A stretch of 64,000 nt of DNA, from NCBI GenBank assembly GCA_030278955.1, contig JAOANR010000014.1, positions 14,882,068 to 14,946,067 on the forward strand. The letters are read 5' to 3'. The notes below the pieces were generated by a model. That model worked only from the letters and a program-made list of their open reading frames with translations, was not told the DNA's origin and made no database searches. The position numbers were made by a program, and so were the translations under genes. Every line of letters begins with the position of its first letter. The stretch's first letter is position 1. Below are positions 8,327-17,160 of the stretch, piece by piece. Origin of the DNA: Hygrophila difformis (Eukaryota > Streptophyta > Magnoliopsida > Lamiales > Acanthaceae).

Positions 8327-10201
8327 GGCAAGAATTTCTATGTTAAGAAGCACGATTCGGATGAAGACAGTACAGATGATGAGCAAAGAATTGAGAAGAT
8401 GAGAGTAGTTGATGAGGTTACAACCATTGTGGGAGAAAAGAATGAGGAAAATGATGAAATTCATCCGATTCTGCAAGAAAGTATGGATTGCTATTATGCA
8501 AACAAACGGAAGGCAGATCGTGAATGGGAGGAACTCATGAGAACTCAAGACAAGAAAGGTAAAAAGAAAGTATCCACCAAAAAGAGAAAGTCACACAATC
8601 TCAGTTCGAGCACTTCAGATGAAGTACCAATAGCTAAGAAAAGGACTGGGAGGAAGGTGGAGACAAGCAGATCTAAGGAGACTAGCCGAATTCCAAAGAA
8701 GAGGAAGAATGAAGACGACCTGGCAGCCAAGGAAATTCTGGATTTGACAAAGGACTTGATGGACGAAGATGTCGAGATTCTACAACCAGCCCAAGAAAAG
8801 AAAGAAGTTGTTACTTATAAAAGGAGAGGAAAGTTGCCCTCTAATCAGAAGGAAACTGATCCTGAAGAACTTAAGCAGCAAGGGTCTTTTCTGGGGAATG
8901 TAGAACAATTGGAAATCACTCTTGAGCAAGAAAAGCAACAAGAAAAAGAACCTGAAAAACCTGTTAAGAAATTCAGGATAAAGATGAAAGCCAGGAAGCC
9001 TAAGTATGTGGTACCTGACACCAGCTCTGAAGAAGAAAAAGTCGAACCAACTCTAGGGATAGTTCCTTACACAGAGAGGTTGGAGCTCACTCCTTATACT
9101 AATTTGGAAGTGGGGGATATAGATCCAGAGGGCTGGAGAGCATGTATTGAAGAACATCAATCTGATGAACAAGGATCAACTAGACCGAGCACTGATCTCC
9201 AACAGGTTCAGATTGCTGAAAAAGATGATAGAGAAGAGCAAGATGAAGATCAGCAAGCTCAGGTTAACAGGGATATTATTCAAAGTCAGATTGATTTACA
9301 AGGATTTTCAGAAAAAGAAACTGAACAAGATGTACCATCAGAACAAGCTGCAGATGAGCAAGAATTTGTGAATCAAATTGAGAAATCAGTGGCGGACACA
9401 TTTCAGGAACAGTCACTTGAAGATCTGCAAACTTTTGAAGATATGAACTTGCATGGAACTACAGTAGGGAACATGACTTACTCTCTGGAAGGACTGATTA
9501 AAAAGTTCAGAAAATTGGCTAGAGAAGGAGGGAATGCACGCACTTCAGTAGAACAAGCAAGTGAATATGCAGCTAAACTTGAGTCAGAATTAGAAGAAAT
9601 CCAACAACAAATAAATTCTGACCAAGTAGTGGAACCATCTCCATTAGCAATTCAAGCTTATGAAGAAGAAGTGCAGAGGAATGAAACTCAAGAAGTTCAG
9701 CAGAGAAAATATTTTGTAGAAGACACTGTCAGTCAATATCTCAGAACACAGACGAATGCTGAAAATCAAATGAATCAATGGCTCCTTCCACCTCAAGTCA
9801 GGGATGAAGTGGTTCAGAGAGCAATTGCAAGGATGAATGATCCTGAATGGGCCGCAGAACAGAAGAAGAGAGTAGAAGAATATTTTGGAGTCAAAGGACT
9901 TCTAGATTCAGAACCTACTGCTATTCCTCTTCTACTGAATGAACCTGTACAGGAAGATCCCACAGAGATCTTAAATCAGCATAGCCTGGAAGTTACTGAG
10001 AAGCTAGATACCAGCACGTCATTGATACATGATTTAGGTATAGGCAATTCACAACATGATGACAGTGATAGAGTTCAAGAAGAATATCCAGAGCCTGACC
10101 ATGAACAAAACCCAGAACAAGTTCATGAAAAAAACACGGAACCTGCTCAAGAAGGAGGCCAAACAGAAGAACAAGGAAATGAGAATGCTGGGGATGAGTA
10201 G
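8327..10201 (+). CDS. Segment 2 of giant ORF: charged, low-complexity linker
   Basis: About 624 codons after the first stop, with the first Met at 8399. A Lys-rich stretch near residues 50-75 (KGKKKVSTKKRK, KKRTGRK) looks like nuclear localisation signals. A very Glu/Gln-rich remainder follows, with heptad-like patches and a DVEILQ motif that could be a SUMO-interaction type sequence (speculative). It has no enzymatic motif. The C-terminal part repeats EPxxEQNPEQVHEKN-like short units. Confidence 0.5.
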   Translation, partial: GKNFYVKKHDSDEDSTDDEQRIEKMRVVDEVTTIVGEKNEENDEIHPILQESMDCYYANKRKADREWEELMRTQDKKGKKKVSTKKRKSHNLSSSTSDEVPIAKKRTGRKVETSRSKETSRIPKKRKNEDDLAAKEILDLTKDLMDEDVEILQPAQEKKEVVTYKRRGKLPSNQKETDPEELKQQGSFLGNVEQLEITLEQEKQQEKEPEKPVKKFRIKMKARKPKYVVPDTSSEEEKVEPTLGIVPYTERLELTPYTNLEVGDIDPEGWRACIEEHQSDEQGSTRPSTDLQQVQIAEKDDREEQDEDQQAQVNRDIIQSQIDLQGFSEKETEQDVPSEQAADEQEFVNQIEKSVADTFQEQSLEDLQTFEDMNLHGTTVGNMTYSLEGLIKKFRKLAREGGNARTSVEQASEYAAKLESELEEIQQQINSDQVVEPSPLAIQAYEEEVQRNETQEVQQRKYFVEDTVSQYLRTQTNAENQMNQWLLPPQVRDEVVQRAIARMNDPEWAAEQKKRVEEYFGVKGLLDSEPTAIPLLLNEPVQEDPTEILNQHSLEVTEKLDTSTSLIHDLGIGNSQHDDSDRVQEEYPEPDHEQNPEQVHEKNTEPAQEGGQTEEQGNENAGDE

Positions 10202-11059
10202 GAAGAAGCACAAGAGTCCGAGGGAAATGAATCAGATACGTCTGAAGGATCATCCCCTGGAAAAGACGTTTCAGAATTGCTACCTTTGAGTTATTGGGGA
10301 AAGAATAGTCCAAAGGTGAGGCTGTCAATCCCTGATAGCATTGAAAAGAGGACTGGATTCACAGAGGAAGAAATCAAGATTAAGTTTAATGGAAGGAAGG
10401 AGGCATTGGAGAACTACTTGGGGATGTCCAAAATGATTGTTCCGGATAAAGGATTTCATCCCAAGTGGCTGGATCATAAGTGTATCAGCTACTGGAGGAG
10501 GATCAATGAATGGGACATTTTCATGAGACACAATAACAAATGTGGTTATGTGGAACTAACCAGGGAGTTCTATGCTAACTTTGATGTTGAGGCAGAAACA
10601 ACATGGATTAGAGGAAAAACAGTGCAAGTCACTGTAGAAACTCTAAATGATCTGATACAAGCACCTTTGTTAGAACAGCCAGAAGTCAAATCTGAGGTTC
10701 TTTTGAGGAAGAAAACTCAAGGAAATAAACTTGTTAATGCTAGAAAAATGGCACTGGGATTCTGTTCAACACACAGAGGAACTGAGCAGAATAAGATTCC
10801 ATTGAAGAATTTGAAGCCTGAGTACCTACCAACACTTGATTTCTATTATTCAAAGCTCAGACCCACTACAAATTTTCAAGGACCTTCAGCCGGAACTTTC
10901 GAGGGATTTGCATTGTTATGGTCAGGAAGGAAATGCAGTGCTGCACACCATGTCCTCAATGTTATTAAGTCAAGAGTTGGAGAAGATGCAGCATTGGCTT
11001 ATCCAAATTTAATCAGAAGACTCTGTGAGAAACAAGGAGTTTCAATCACACCATTTTGA
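10202..11059 (+). CDS. Segment 3 of giant ORF: putative plant transposon protein domain
   Basis: From about 10430 the product reads like the domain found in many Athila-related ORFs, which I believe is Pfam PF20167. It has a 'W..F' entry, TREFYANFDVEAETTWIRGK, then VTVETLNDLI, a long middle, and the characteristic end AYPNLIRRLCEKQGV. The domain's biochemical role is unknown. It supports assigning the whole ORF to an Athila/Tat-type element. The TGA at 11057 directly after ITPF cuts it from the coiled-coil tail. Confidence 0.65.
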   Translation, partial: EEAQESEGNESDTSEGSSPGKDVSELLPLSYWGKNSPKVRLSIPDSIEKRTGFTEEEIKIKFNGRKEALENYLGMSKMIVPDKGFHPKWLDHKCISYWRRINEWDIFMRHNNKCGYVELTREFYANFDVEAETTWIRGKTVQVTVETLNDLIQAPLLEQPEVKSEVLLRKKTQGNKLVNARKMALGFCSTHRGTEQNKIPLKNLKPEYLPTLDFYYSKLRPTTNFQGPSAGTFEGFALLWSGRKCSAAHHVLNVIKSRVGEDAALAYPNLIRRLCEKQGVSITPF

Positions 11060-11779
11060 CCAGAGATCATAAAGATAGATCCTCCTATTCCATTACCAGA
11101 AGACACTTTGAGGGGAGAGTTGGTCTACCAAATGCCGGATTTAGAGGAACAAACTTCCGAGGGATCAGGATCAAAGGTGCCATCTCCTAAGACAAAAAGG
11201 GTCAATCTTCCTTCAAAATCAAGATCATATCAGCCAAGAGCTGCAATAAAAAGGACAAAGACTGTAACTCCATCTCCTGCATTGAATCCTATTCCAGAGG
11301 ATGAGGAGTTTGAGAACACTTCTGCACCATCTAAACCTTTGAGACAACCAATGAGGAACACAGTATCTGTGGATGAATCTCAGAATATGAGTACTTCAAT
11401 CCAAAGTTTTGCACAGTCCATGGAGATGCTAGTGAAAACTATGTCAGAAGACAAGCATGTTCAAAGAGAAATGGAGCAGAAGAGGATTGAACTTGAGCAT
11501 GTCAGAATTCAAACTGAGGAAAAACTCAGGAAAGAGGAGATGGAGAGGCAAGAAAAGATAAGGAAGGAAGAATGGGATAGACAAGAAAGAATGAGAAGGG
11601 AAGAAATGGAAAGATTTGAAGAAAGAAGACAGGAACGAGAAAGGGATATGGAGCTGAGGAGGCAGGAGCAGTATAATAGTACGAGATTGGTAGACATCCT
11701 TGCCAACCTAGTCTCGGATCTAAAGAAATCTCCATCCATACTACCTAAAGATCCAGACAATGATGCAGGACCATCCTGA
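11060..11779 (+). CDS. Segment 4 of giant ORF: coiled-coil tail
   Basis: 240 codons. A Ser/Pro/Lys-rich linker (SKVPSPKTKRVNLPSKSRS) is followed, from about 11440, by an uninterrupted charged helix of roughly 85 residues built of Glu/Arg/Lys/Met repeats (KIRKEEWDRQERMRREEMER). This is typical of a long coiled coil. It ends with the real TGA at 11777. Such tails are common downstream of the transposon-protein domain in Athila-like ORFs. Confidence 0.55.
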   Translation, partial: PEIIKIDPPIPLPEDTLRGELVYQMPDLEEQTSEGSGSKVPSPKTKRVNLPSKSRSYQPRAAIKRTKTVTPSPALNPIPEDEEFENTSAPSKPLRQPMRNTVSVDESQNMSTSIQSFAQSMEMLVKTMSEDKHVQREMEQKRIELEHVRIQTEEKLRKEEMERQEKIRKEEWDRQERMRREEMERFEERRQERERDMELRRQEQYNSTRLVDILANLVSDLKKSPSILPKDPDNDAGPS

Positions 11780-12801
11780 GATCACAGGGGAGTTTTCTGA
11801 AACCTTATTCTTTTTAATTGCAGTCTCTTTTTTTCTTTAATTCTTTCCTGTTTCCATTCATTCTAATATAACTTAGGATAGAATTAATATGAAGTTGTAT
11901 CATAGTATTGAATTTCAAGCTAGGATCATATATAAAAAAAAAACACACTCAGGGAGGCTAATGAACTGATGAAGGAATAGAAGATGAGTTTAAAAGTGGT
12001 TCCTGTGGAGACATCTACTTTATAGATTTTCACTGCAAGCATGAGCCGCTCTTGAAAACTGTTTTTAGCTGTAAGCCCTGAGATTGATTGATGTCATTAC
12101 TGGATAAATAGTTTGAAGGTTTTATGATTATATTAACCTTAGTGATTTGCATACTATAAACAACAACTGCACAAGGTTAAGGGGATTGATCTAATCTAGT
12201 CTCTCCTGGAAGATGAGTGTGCATATTTGAAAAAAAAAAGAGAGAAAAAGAGAGCAAGGGAAATTTCAGAAACAGACGTGGTAAAATAATGTGGATATAA
12301 GTAGCTGGCACAGCTGCCCCTCTGATTTATAAGTTGAAGAACTTTAAAAAGCAGAATCAAGGGCAGGGGAGTTGAAGTTTCATCTGCAATGTCAGGCCAT
12401 GCGACTCCTCCTAATAATGTGAAACCGAGCTATTGAAAGCCACGGAAGGCCACCCCTTGATAAAAAGAGAGTGTATTTCATTTAAGAATACAAGATATGC
12501 ACATGAGTTGGACAGGATTGAGCGTGAGAAGAGAAGTCTGACTAACTAAGGAGCAGAACAATAATTCACATAAATGCAAATCACTTTTGTTAATGTTTTC
12601 ATGAACCTGGTAAATTCAAAGTCAGGTATGAAGCATCAATCAGTTGAAAGAGTTGAGCTTGAGATGGTTGGAAAAGAGAAGGTAGTGATCCAGTGGAATC
12701 TTACATGAACATCTAAATTCCAGAAGCCACTAATTGGACTTATTCTTTGAAACTTTACAAGTTTCTTACCACTTGAGGACAAGTGTTTCTAAATGTGAGG
12801 A
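11780..12801 (+). other. Noncoding 3' internal region of the retroelement
   Basis: No ORF is supported. An almost pure purine run at about 12228-12258 (GAAAAAAAAAAGAGAGAAAA...) could be a polypurine tract, but no TG-starting LTR follows immediately. A weaker candidate is the sequence just before 12802 (CTTGAGGACAAGTG...AAATGTGAGGATGG), which resembles the conserved pre-LTR region of many plant gypsy elements. Confidence 0.4.
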
Positions 12802-13164
12802 TGGTGATGACAGCCTTTTATGACTGTCATTTGCGTCCAATTTAGTGTCTTAGTCATGTTCTTTTGTTCTTAATTCCATTGATTTTTGATGAATATTCAT
12901 AGAGGATCAGAAAAGATGGAAGAAAAATTAAGATTGTGAAGAAGTTGGAATTACACTGAAAATGGCTTGAAATTCTAAGTTTTCTTTGCAAGTCTCGCAC
13001 GCTGTGTTTCTATTGAACTGATCCACGCTTTGTCATTTATCAGGAAGTTAAGCTGGAAAGCAGCAGTAGGAGGAAAGGACATAGCGAGGAAAGAAAAGGA
13101 ATGGTGCGAGGGCTTGTTTTTGAAATCAGGAAAAGATTTAAGGAAAATGTGCAGATGCTGAAGT

Positions 13165-13334
13165 CCACGCGATGATTGTTTGACATCGCGAGGAAAGAAA
13201 ATCTGTGCAAGACAGAAAGTTTTATTCATCATGGCGAGAAGCAAATTCTTTGGAGAAATTGAAGGATCTCGCCTTGTTGAGAAAGATGATTATATTTCTG
13301 ACTCTCGCTTTGAAGGAACTGGACAAAGCGAGAG
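13165..13334 (+). repeat. Hairpin motifs in U3 of the LTR
   Basis: 13165-13193 has CGCGATG / CATCGCG arms (7-bp perfect). 13302-13334 has CTCTCGCTTTG / CAAAGCGAGAG arms (11-bp perfect). Degenerate copies surround them (about 12993-13040, 13082-13112 and 13250-13275). They are the same family as those at 404-677. Confidence 0.7.
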
Positions 13335-13393
13335 GAGAGTTATTCTGATGCGAGCGGTTATCATCCAAGGCTAAAGCAGTTACAACGCCCATC

Positions 13394-13401
13394 TATAAAT
13401 A
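13394..13401 (+). promoter_or_regulatory. TATA box of the LTR promoter
   Basis: TATAAATA followed by a GC-richer stretch (AGGCCCTTGGGGG) has the classic look of a plant LTR U3/R boundary; transcription would start around 13425. Hairpin motifs lie within 250 bp upstream. Confidence 0.6.
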
Positions 13402-14264
13402 AGGCCCTTGGGGGAATCAGCTCAGCAGGCGGGAGATTGAAGAGAATAGCTCGATTTTACTCTCCAGTCCACTTTTTAGAGTTTAGTAGGTAGGTTAGGA
13501 TTTAATTTTCCCTGCAATTTACTTCGAGTTCTTCAGATTTGTAATTTGAGTTCGTAGATTTGTAATTCGATTTCGTAGTAGATTTCTTTAAGATTAGCTG
13601 TAGATTAGCTTGAGGATACCCTGGGAGGAGAGTTGCTTTCGGATCGCTTGTTCATCCATCACGACAATCATCATCTAACTTCCGACTTGTTCGCCCATCT
13701 TTGCATTATTCTGATAGCAATCAGATTTCCAGGTGTATTCGTTTTTAATTCTTTGTTATTTGAGATACATGAAGAATGATCGGTTATCAGATTGTGAATT
13801 TCTTATCTTTCTGGTTTCCATTTCTATTTCTTAATTCTGTTTCAGCAGAGTATAAACCTCAACTTCGATATTCAATTTGAATTTTGCATCATATCCTTAA
13901 TTCGATTCTCGAAGATTATACACTTCCACATTTTTAATCCGTAAATTGTTCGTTCCAATTACACAGGAAATTTGGATATTGTAACCGAGTTAGGTATGAC
14001 CTAGCAGAATTATGAATTTACTCGATTTTCTGTCGATGTTATGTTCACAAACGAGAATCATAGTGTTTAACGTTCAGAACTCTAAAAGCTTCCTAGAGAC
14101 CCATGCAGTGTTGATCATTGCTTGATAATCTTTAAGAATCAATAGCTCTGAGTTCATGAATTTGGATGCAAAAGATTCTATGTTCATAATTTTCGAAACG
14201 GAAATCCCAGAAGGTAGTTATGACAGTTATAAATTCTGATCATTTACTTCGAATAAGGGTAAAT

Positions 14265-14591
14265 CCTCGCTTCATCCTAAAAGATGACGCGAGGAAATAT
14301 CCAGATAAACTTGTTGTGACAAAGGCTATTCTAATACTCACGCGATGTCAATCTGACAAAGCGAGAGGACCAACCTATAATAGCGATAGATTTGATATCC
14401 ATTTTACAGGGTATCAATTATTCACTTTTATTTCTTATACATATATAACCCCTATCTATAAGTAGGAATTGAGTACCTCGCCGCATTCTTACAGAAACTA
14501 CCGCGAGGCATTCAGTTCTTTGTATAAACAAAATCTGAGGAACATTCTTTGAATATTAGCTCCCTCCACGCTGTACAGACATAGCGTGCGG
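14265..14591 (+). repeat. Hairpin motifs downstream of the LTR TATA box
   Basis: Four copies: 14265-14294 (CCTCGC..TCATC / GATGA.GCGAGG), 14337-14367 (CGC..TGTCA / TGACA..GCG), 14476-14508 (CCTCGC...GCGAGG) and 14566-14591 (CCACGCTGT...AGCGTGCGG). If transcribed as R/U5 leader they would form RNA hairpins. Confidence 0.7.
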
Positions 14592-16075
14592 AAAATTGGA
14601 ATGTTCATAGTTTGAAACCCAAAGTAGTTACTGCGAGCTACTTTGGACATTTATTTTGCAGAATTATTTCTCAAATCCTTTTTCGTGGGAAAGTTATTTC
14701 CTAATTCTGTCTAGTTTCCGATGTATATTTTGGAAACACCCTTGCATTTTGATTAAGAGGATTCAGAACCCTCAACATTTCTTTATACATATAATATTAC
14801 ATATACATATAATATTTTGGGATACTTCCCAGTCTATGATGAGTAATCTTACTTCATAATTACAGACTCACAATTCATATCTGCAATTCGTATTATTACT
14901 TTCACTGGTACACTGAGAAAGATGATGATATAGGTTTTCTCAATCATTATTTACTCAAGACTGATGAAGAACAAACTTGTTCTTTAGTTGGGCATTTAGT
15001 ACCTGTCGTTTAAAAGGGAAAGATGTTTCAAAAACCATCTTTTGTCCCAATAATTAGTAGAGTATCAGGAAGATTAATTTCCAGGGTTCATGGCCTTATA
15101 GTTATCGCTATATGCTATGAGTAGGAGATTAAATATTTCTCTTACAGTCTACTAATCCTGAGTCAAATCATGGATATTTGGAACTGTTTACAGAGATTTC
15201 TCGAGCTGAATCATTCATACAAATCTGAGTAGTCTGGATAAGTCAAGGAATTTGAATAGCAATTTCATCTTGATATACTTACAAGACTATTATTCCTTAC
15301 GAATACTTGCAGGAATTACTCTGAGGAAACAAGTCTTATGGAAACATTGGATGATAGATTTAAATACTGGCTTTTTCACTTGTTGTAGAGGACATCCAAT
15401 ACAGGGTCATAAGATCAATTTGATCAGAGTAATAAAAAGAACAACTTCAAGTTCAGATAAATATAGCATGATTTAGAAGTGACCTCGAGTTGTCAAAGGC
15501 TTAATCTGAGTTTGAAAGAAAAAGATTAAGTGACAATTCTGAAGAGCTTTTATCACAGAAAGAGTCTGACCGATCATTCTGTGATGACAGTATTCCATGA
15601 TTTCAGAGCTTAGAATGTCATGACACTGAATCATAAGTACCTCTCTTGGGAAGTGATTTAAGACATGAAGATCTGATTAAGTTGTATAAAGGATTTTTCT
15701 ATCTTAATGGACTTTCATTATGTTTTAGCCAGTGAAGTATGATATTCTCATCATATTCTTATTTCATTTGATTTGGTTCGTGACATTTTAAACACATGAA
15801 TATAACCATAATGTTCGACATCATTTTAATTGCTTTCTTTACTCTGTTTACAGCTTTGAGCATTTATATTTCAGCAGTATTCTTTAGTAATCATCATTAC
15901 AACATTCTTAAATCGAGAGTAGAGACAGATTCTAGAGCTAATAATTCTATTAAAACACTTCTATCGTGTAACTCTCTATTGAACGATCCCGACAATAAAA
16001 AAAAATATTGCAGCTTGATACCGTGCGCTTTCGGTAGGAAAAACTAGGCAAGCTTTTTAACAGCCCTATAGGAGT

Positions 16076-17160
16076 TATAGTGTAAAGGCTGTCGGGGGGC
16101 ATTGCAGCGGGGTTTTACCTCAAAGCTTCAATCCTAAAGCCGTTTATACAATGGATAAGGAGAGGCGTGATGTATTCTTGAGATGGGTTGCAGGGTTAAG
16201 GTTTTCCGATGGATGCGTATCGAACCTGGGCAGATGCATAGACATGAATAAACATCGAATGTTTGGAATGAAAAGTCATGATTGTCATATCTTCGTACAG
16301 CGTCTACTACCGATAGGATGGCGGGATTTGCTTCCCAAGGGTGTTTGGGAACCGATCACAGAACTAAGTAATTTTTTTCGTACCCTCACTGCGAAAACAC
16401 TTACAATAGAAGACTTACAGAAATTGGAGACCGATATTCCAGTGGTTCTATGTAAGTTAGAAACGATATTCCCCCCGGCATTCTTCGACTGTATGGAACA
16501 TCTTCCCATCCACTTACCTTACGAAGCAAGGATTGCCGGTCCCGTTCAGTTCAGGTGGATGTATCCTTACGAGAGGTAAATGAAACAATGTATTTTTTTG
16601 ATGTACCACTTCATACTTAATATATGTTTCTTCATATTGAATATAATTCTTGTTTTTCTTAGGTATTTGAATCGGTTGAAAAGAACCGTGCGCAACAAAG
16701 CACATGTTGAAGGTAGTATTTGCAACGCATATATGGTGCGGGAGGCCTCAATTTTTTGCTCTCATTACTTTGAGAAACATGTGTTCACCCGAGGTAGGAA
16801 TGTGCCAAGGAATGATGATGGTGGCTTACAAAATTTTGATGCACGCCTGCCTAGTGTATTCAAACACGCGGGACGTCCCTAGGGAAAGTCGAAGAAGAGG
16901 CGTTTGACAGAAGTAGAATTGAAACCCATCCATATTTATCTAATCTTAAACTGCATCGAGATGCAACCATTGATCGAGTAAGTTCATTCAACAATATTAG
17001 ATTGTATTCAATGTGTAATAACTGCACCGTTTGGAATATATGACAATTAACCTAAATTCATATTTATTTTAGCGAATTCACGGCTAAATTGCTGGAGGAA
17101 CGCCCTGGGATAGGTGGTCCGGAGCTTTGGTTAGCACAATCTGTTATAACACAGTTGTAG
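16076..17160 (+). pseudogene. CACTA transposase TNP2, DUF4218 region (broken)
   Basis: The first open exon (to 16576) reads MDKERRDVFLRWVAGLRF..., GMKSHDCHIFVQRLLP and FPPAFFDCMEHLPIHL. These are hallmark DUF4218 sequences of plant TNP2 transposases. An intron at about 16577-16661 (GTAAAT...TTCTTAG) joins MYPYER to YLNRLKR and SICNAYMVREASIFC. A TAG at about 16879 interrupts the continuation (KKRRLTEVELK). A second intron follows after IE at about 16976. The catalytic Transposase_21 part is missing to the left, where the LTR is inserted. The 3' part of TNP2 is also lost: the frame runs into the second gene. It is not functional. Confidence 0.75.

Larger units (their letters stand above)
7016..11779 (+). 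pseudogene. Env-position giant ORF of Athila/Tat-like element, one frame with three stops
   Basis: A single frame of about 1,588 codons runs from the ATG at 7016 to the TGA at 11777-11779. It is interrupted only by TAG 8324-8326, TAG 10199-10201 and TGA 11057-11059. All four open segments are in the same phase, with no frameshift over 4.7 kb. Layout: an unrecognised basic/aromatic N-domain, a long Lys/Glu/Gln-rich linker, a domain resembling the 'putative plant transposon protein' family, and a charged coiled coil. I see no signal peptide or membrane span, so calling it an envelope protein rests on position alone. The three stops fit single C-to-T changes (CAG to TAG, CGA to TGA), but the ancestral codons are not known. 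Readthrough is possible but unsupported. Confidence 0.7.
3..16055 (+). mobile_element. 3' part of a giant Athila/Tat-like Ty3/gypsy retrotransposon carrying F-box genes
   Basis: Same-strand parts appear in the order expected for the 3' half of an Athila/Tat-type element. These are the integrase C-terminus (3-164), a very long ORF in the env-like position (7016-11779) that includes a 'putative plant transposon protein' type domain, a noncoding tail, and a long LTR-like segment with its own TATA box (about 12.8-16.05 kb). Between integrase and the env-like ORF lie five F-box genes. The right end abuts the interior of a CACTA TNP2 gene, as a nested insertion would. The 5' LTR, gag and most of pol must lie left of the window, so no LTR pair or target duplication can be checked. 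That the F-box block belongs to the element is inference; it could be a host cluster between two element fragments. Confidence 0.55.
12802..16055 (+). repeat. Probable 3' LTR (about 3.2 kb) of the giant gypsy element
   Basis: It begins near TGGTGATGACAG after the 'gaggacaag' type pre-LTR sequence. It ends before about 16055, where a sequence of the type GTGCGCTTTCGGTAGG...GGCAAGCTTTTT, typical of Athila/Tat/Ogre LTR ends, meets CACTA coding sequence. It contains a promoter (TATA 13394-13401), a leader and at least seven copies of the CGC...GCG hairpin motif. The 5' partner LTR is outside the window, so both borders are approximate (start 12.2-12.8 kb, end about 16.04-16.06 kb). No ORF within it is convincing. 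Confidence 0.55.

Noticed and set aside
8093..8548. Long antisense frame opposite the giant ORF (and similar at 7819-8085 and 9993-10328)
   Set aside because: Antisense shadows of an A/G-rich coding strand; hydrophobic composition follows from the complementary codons.
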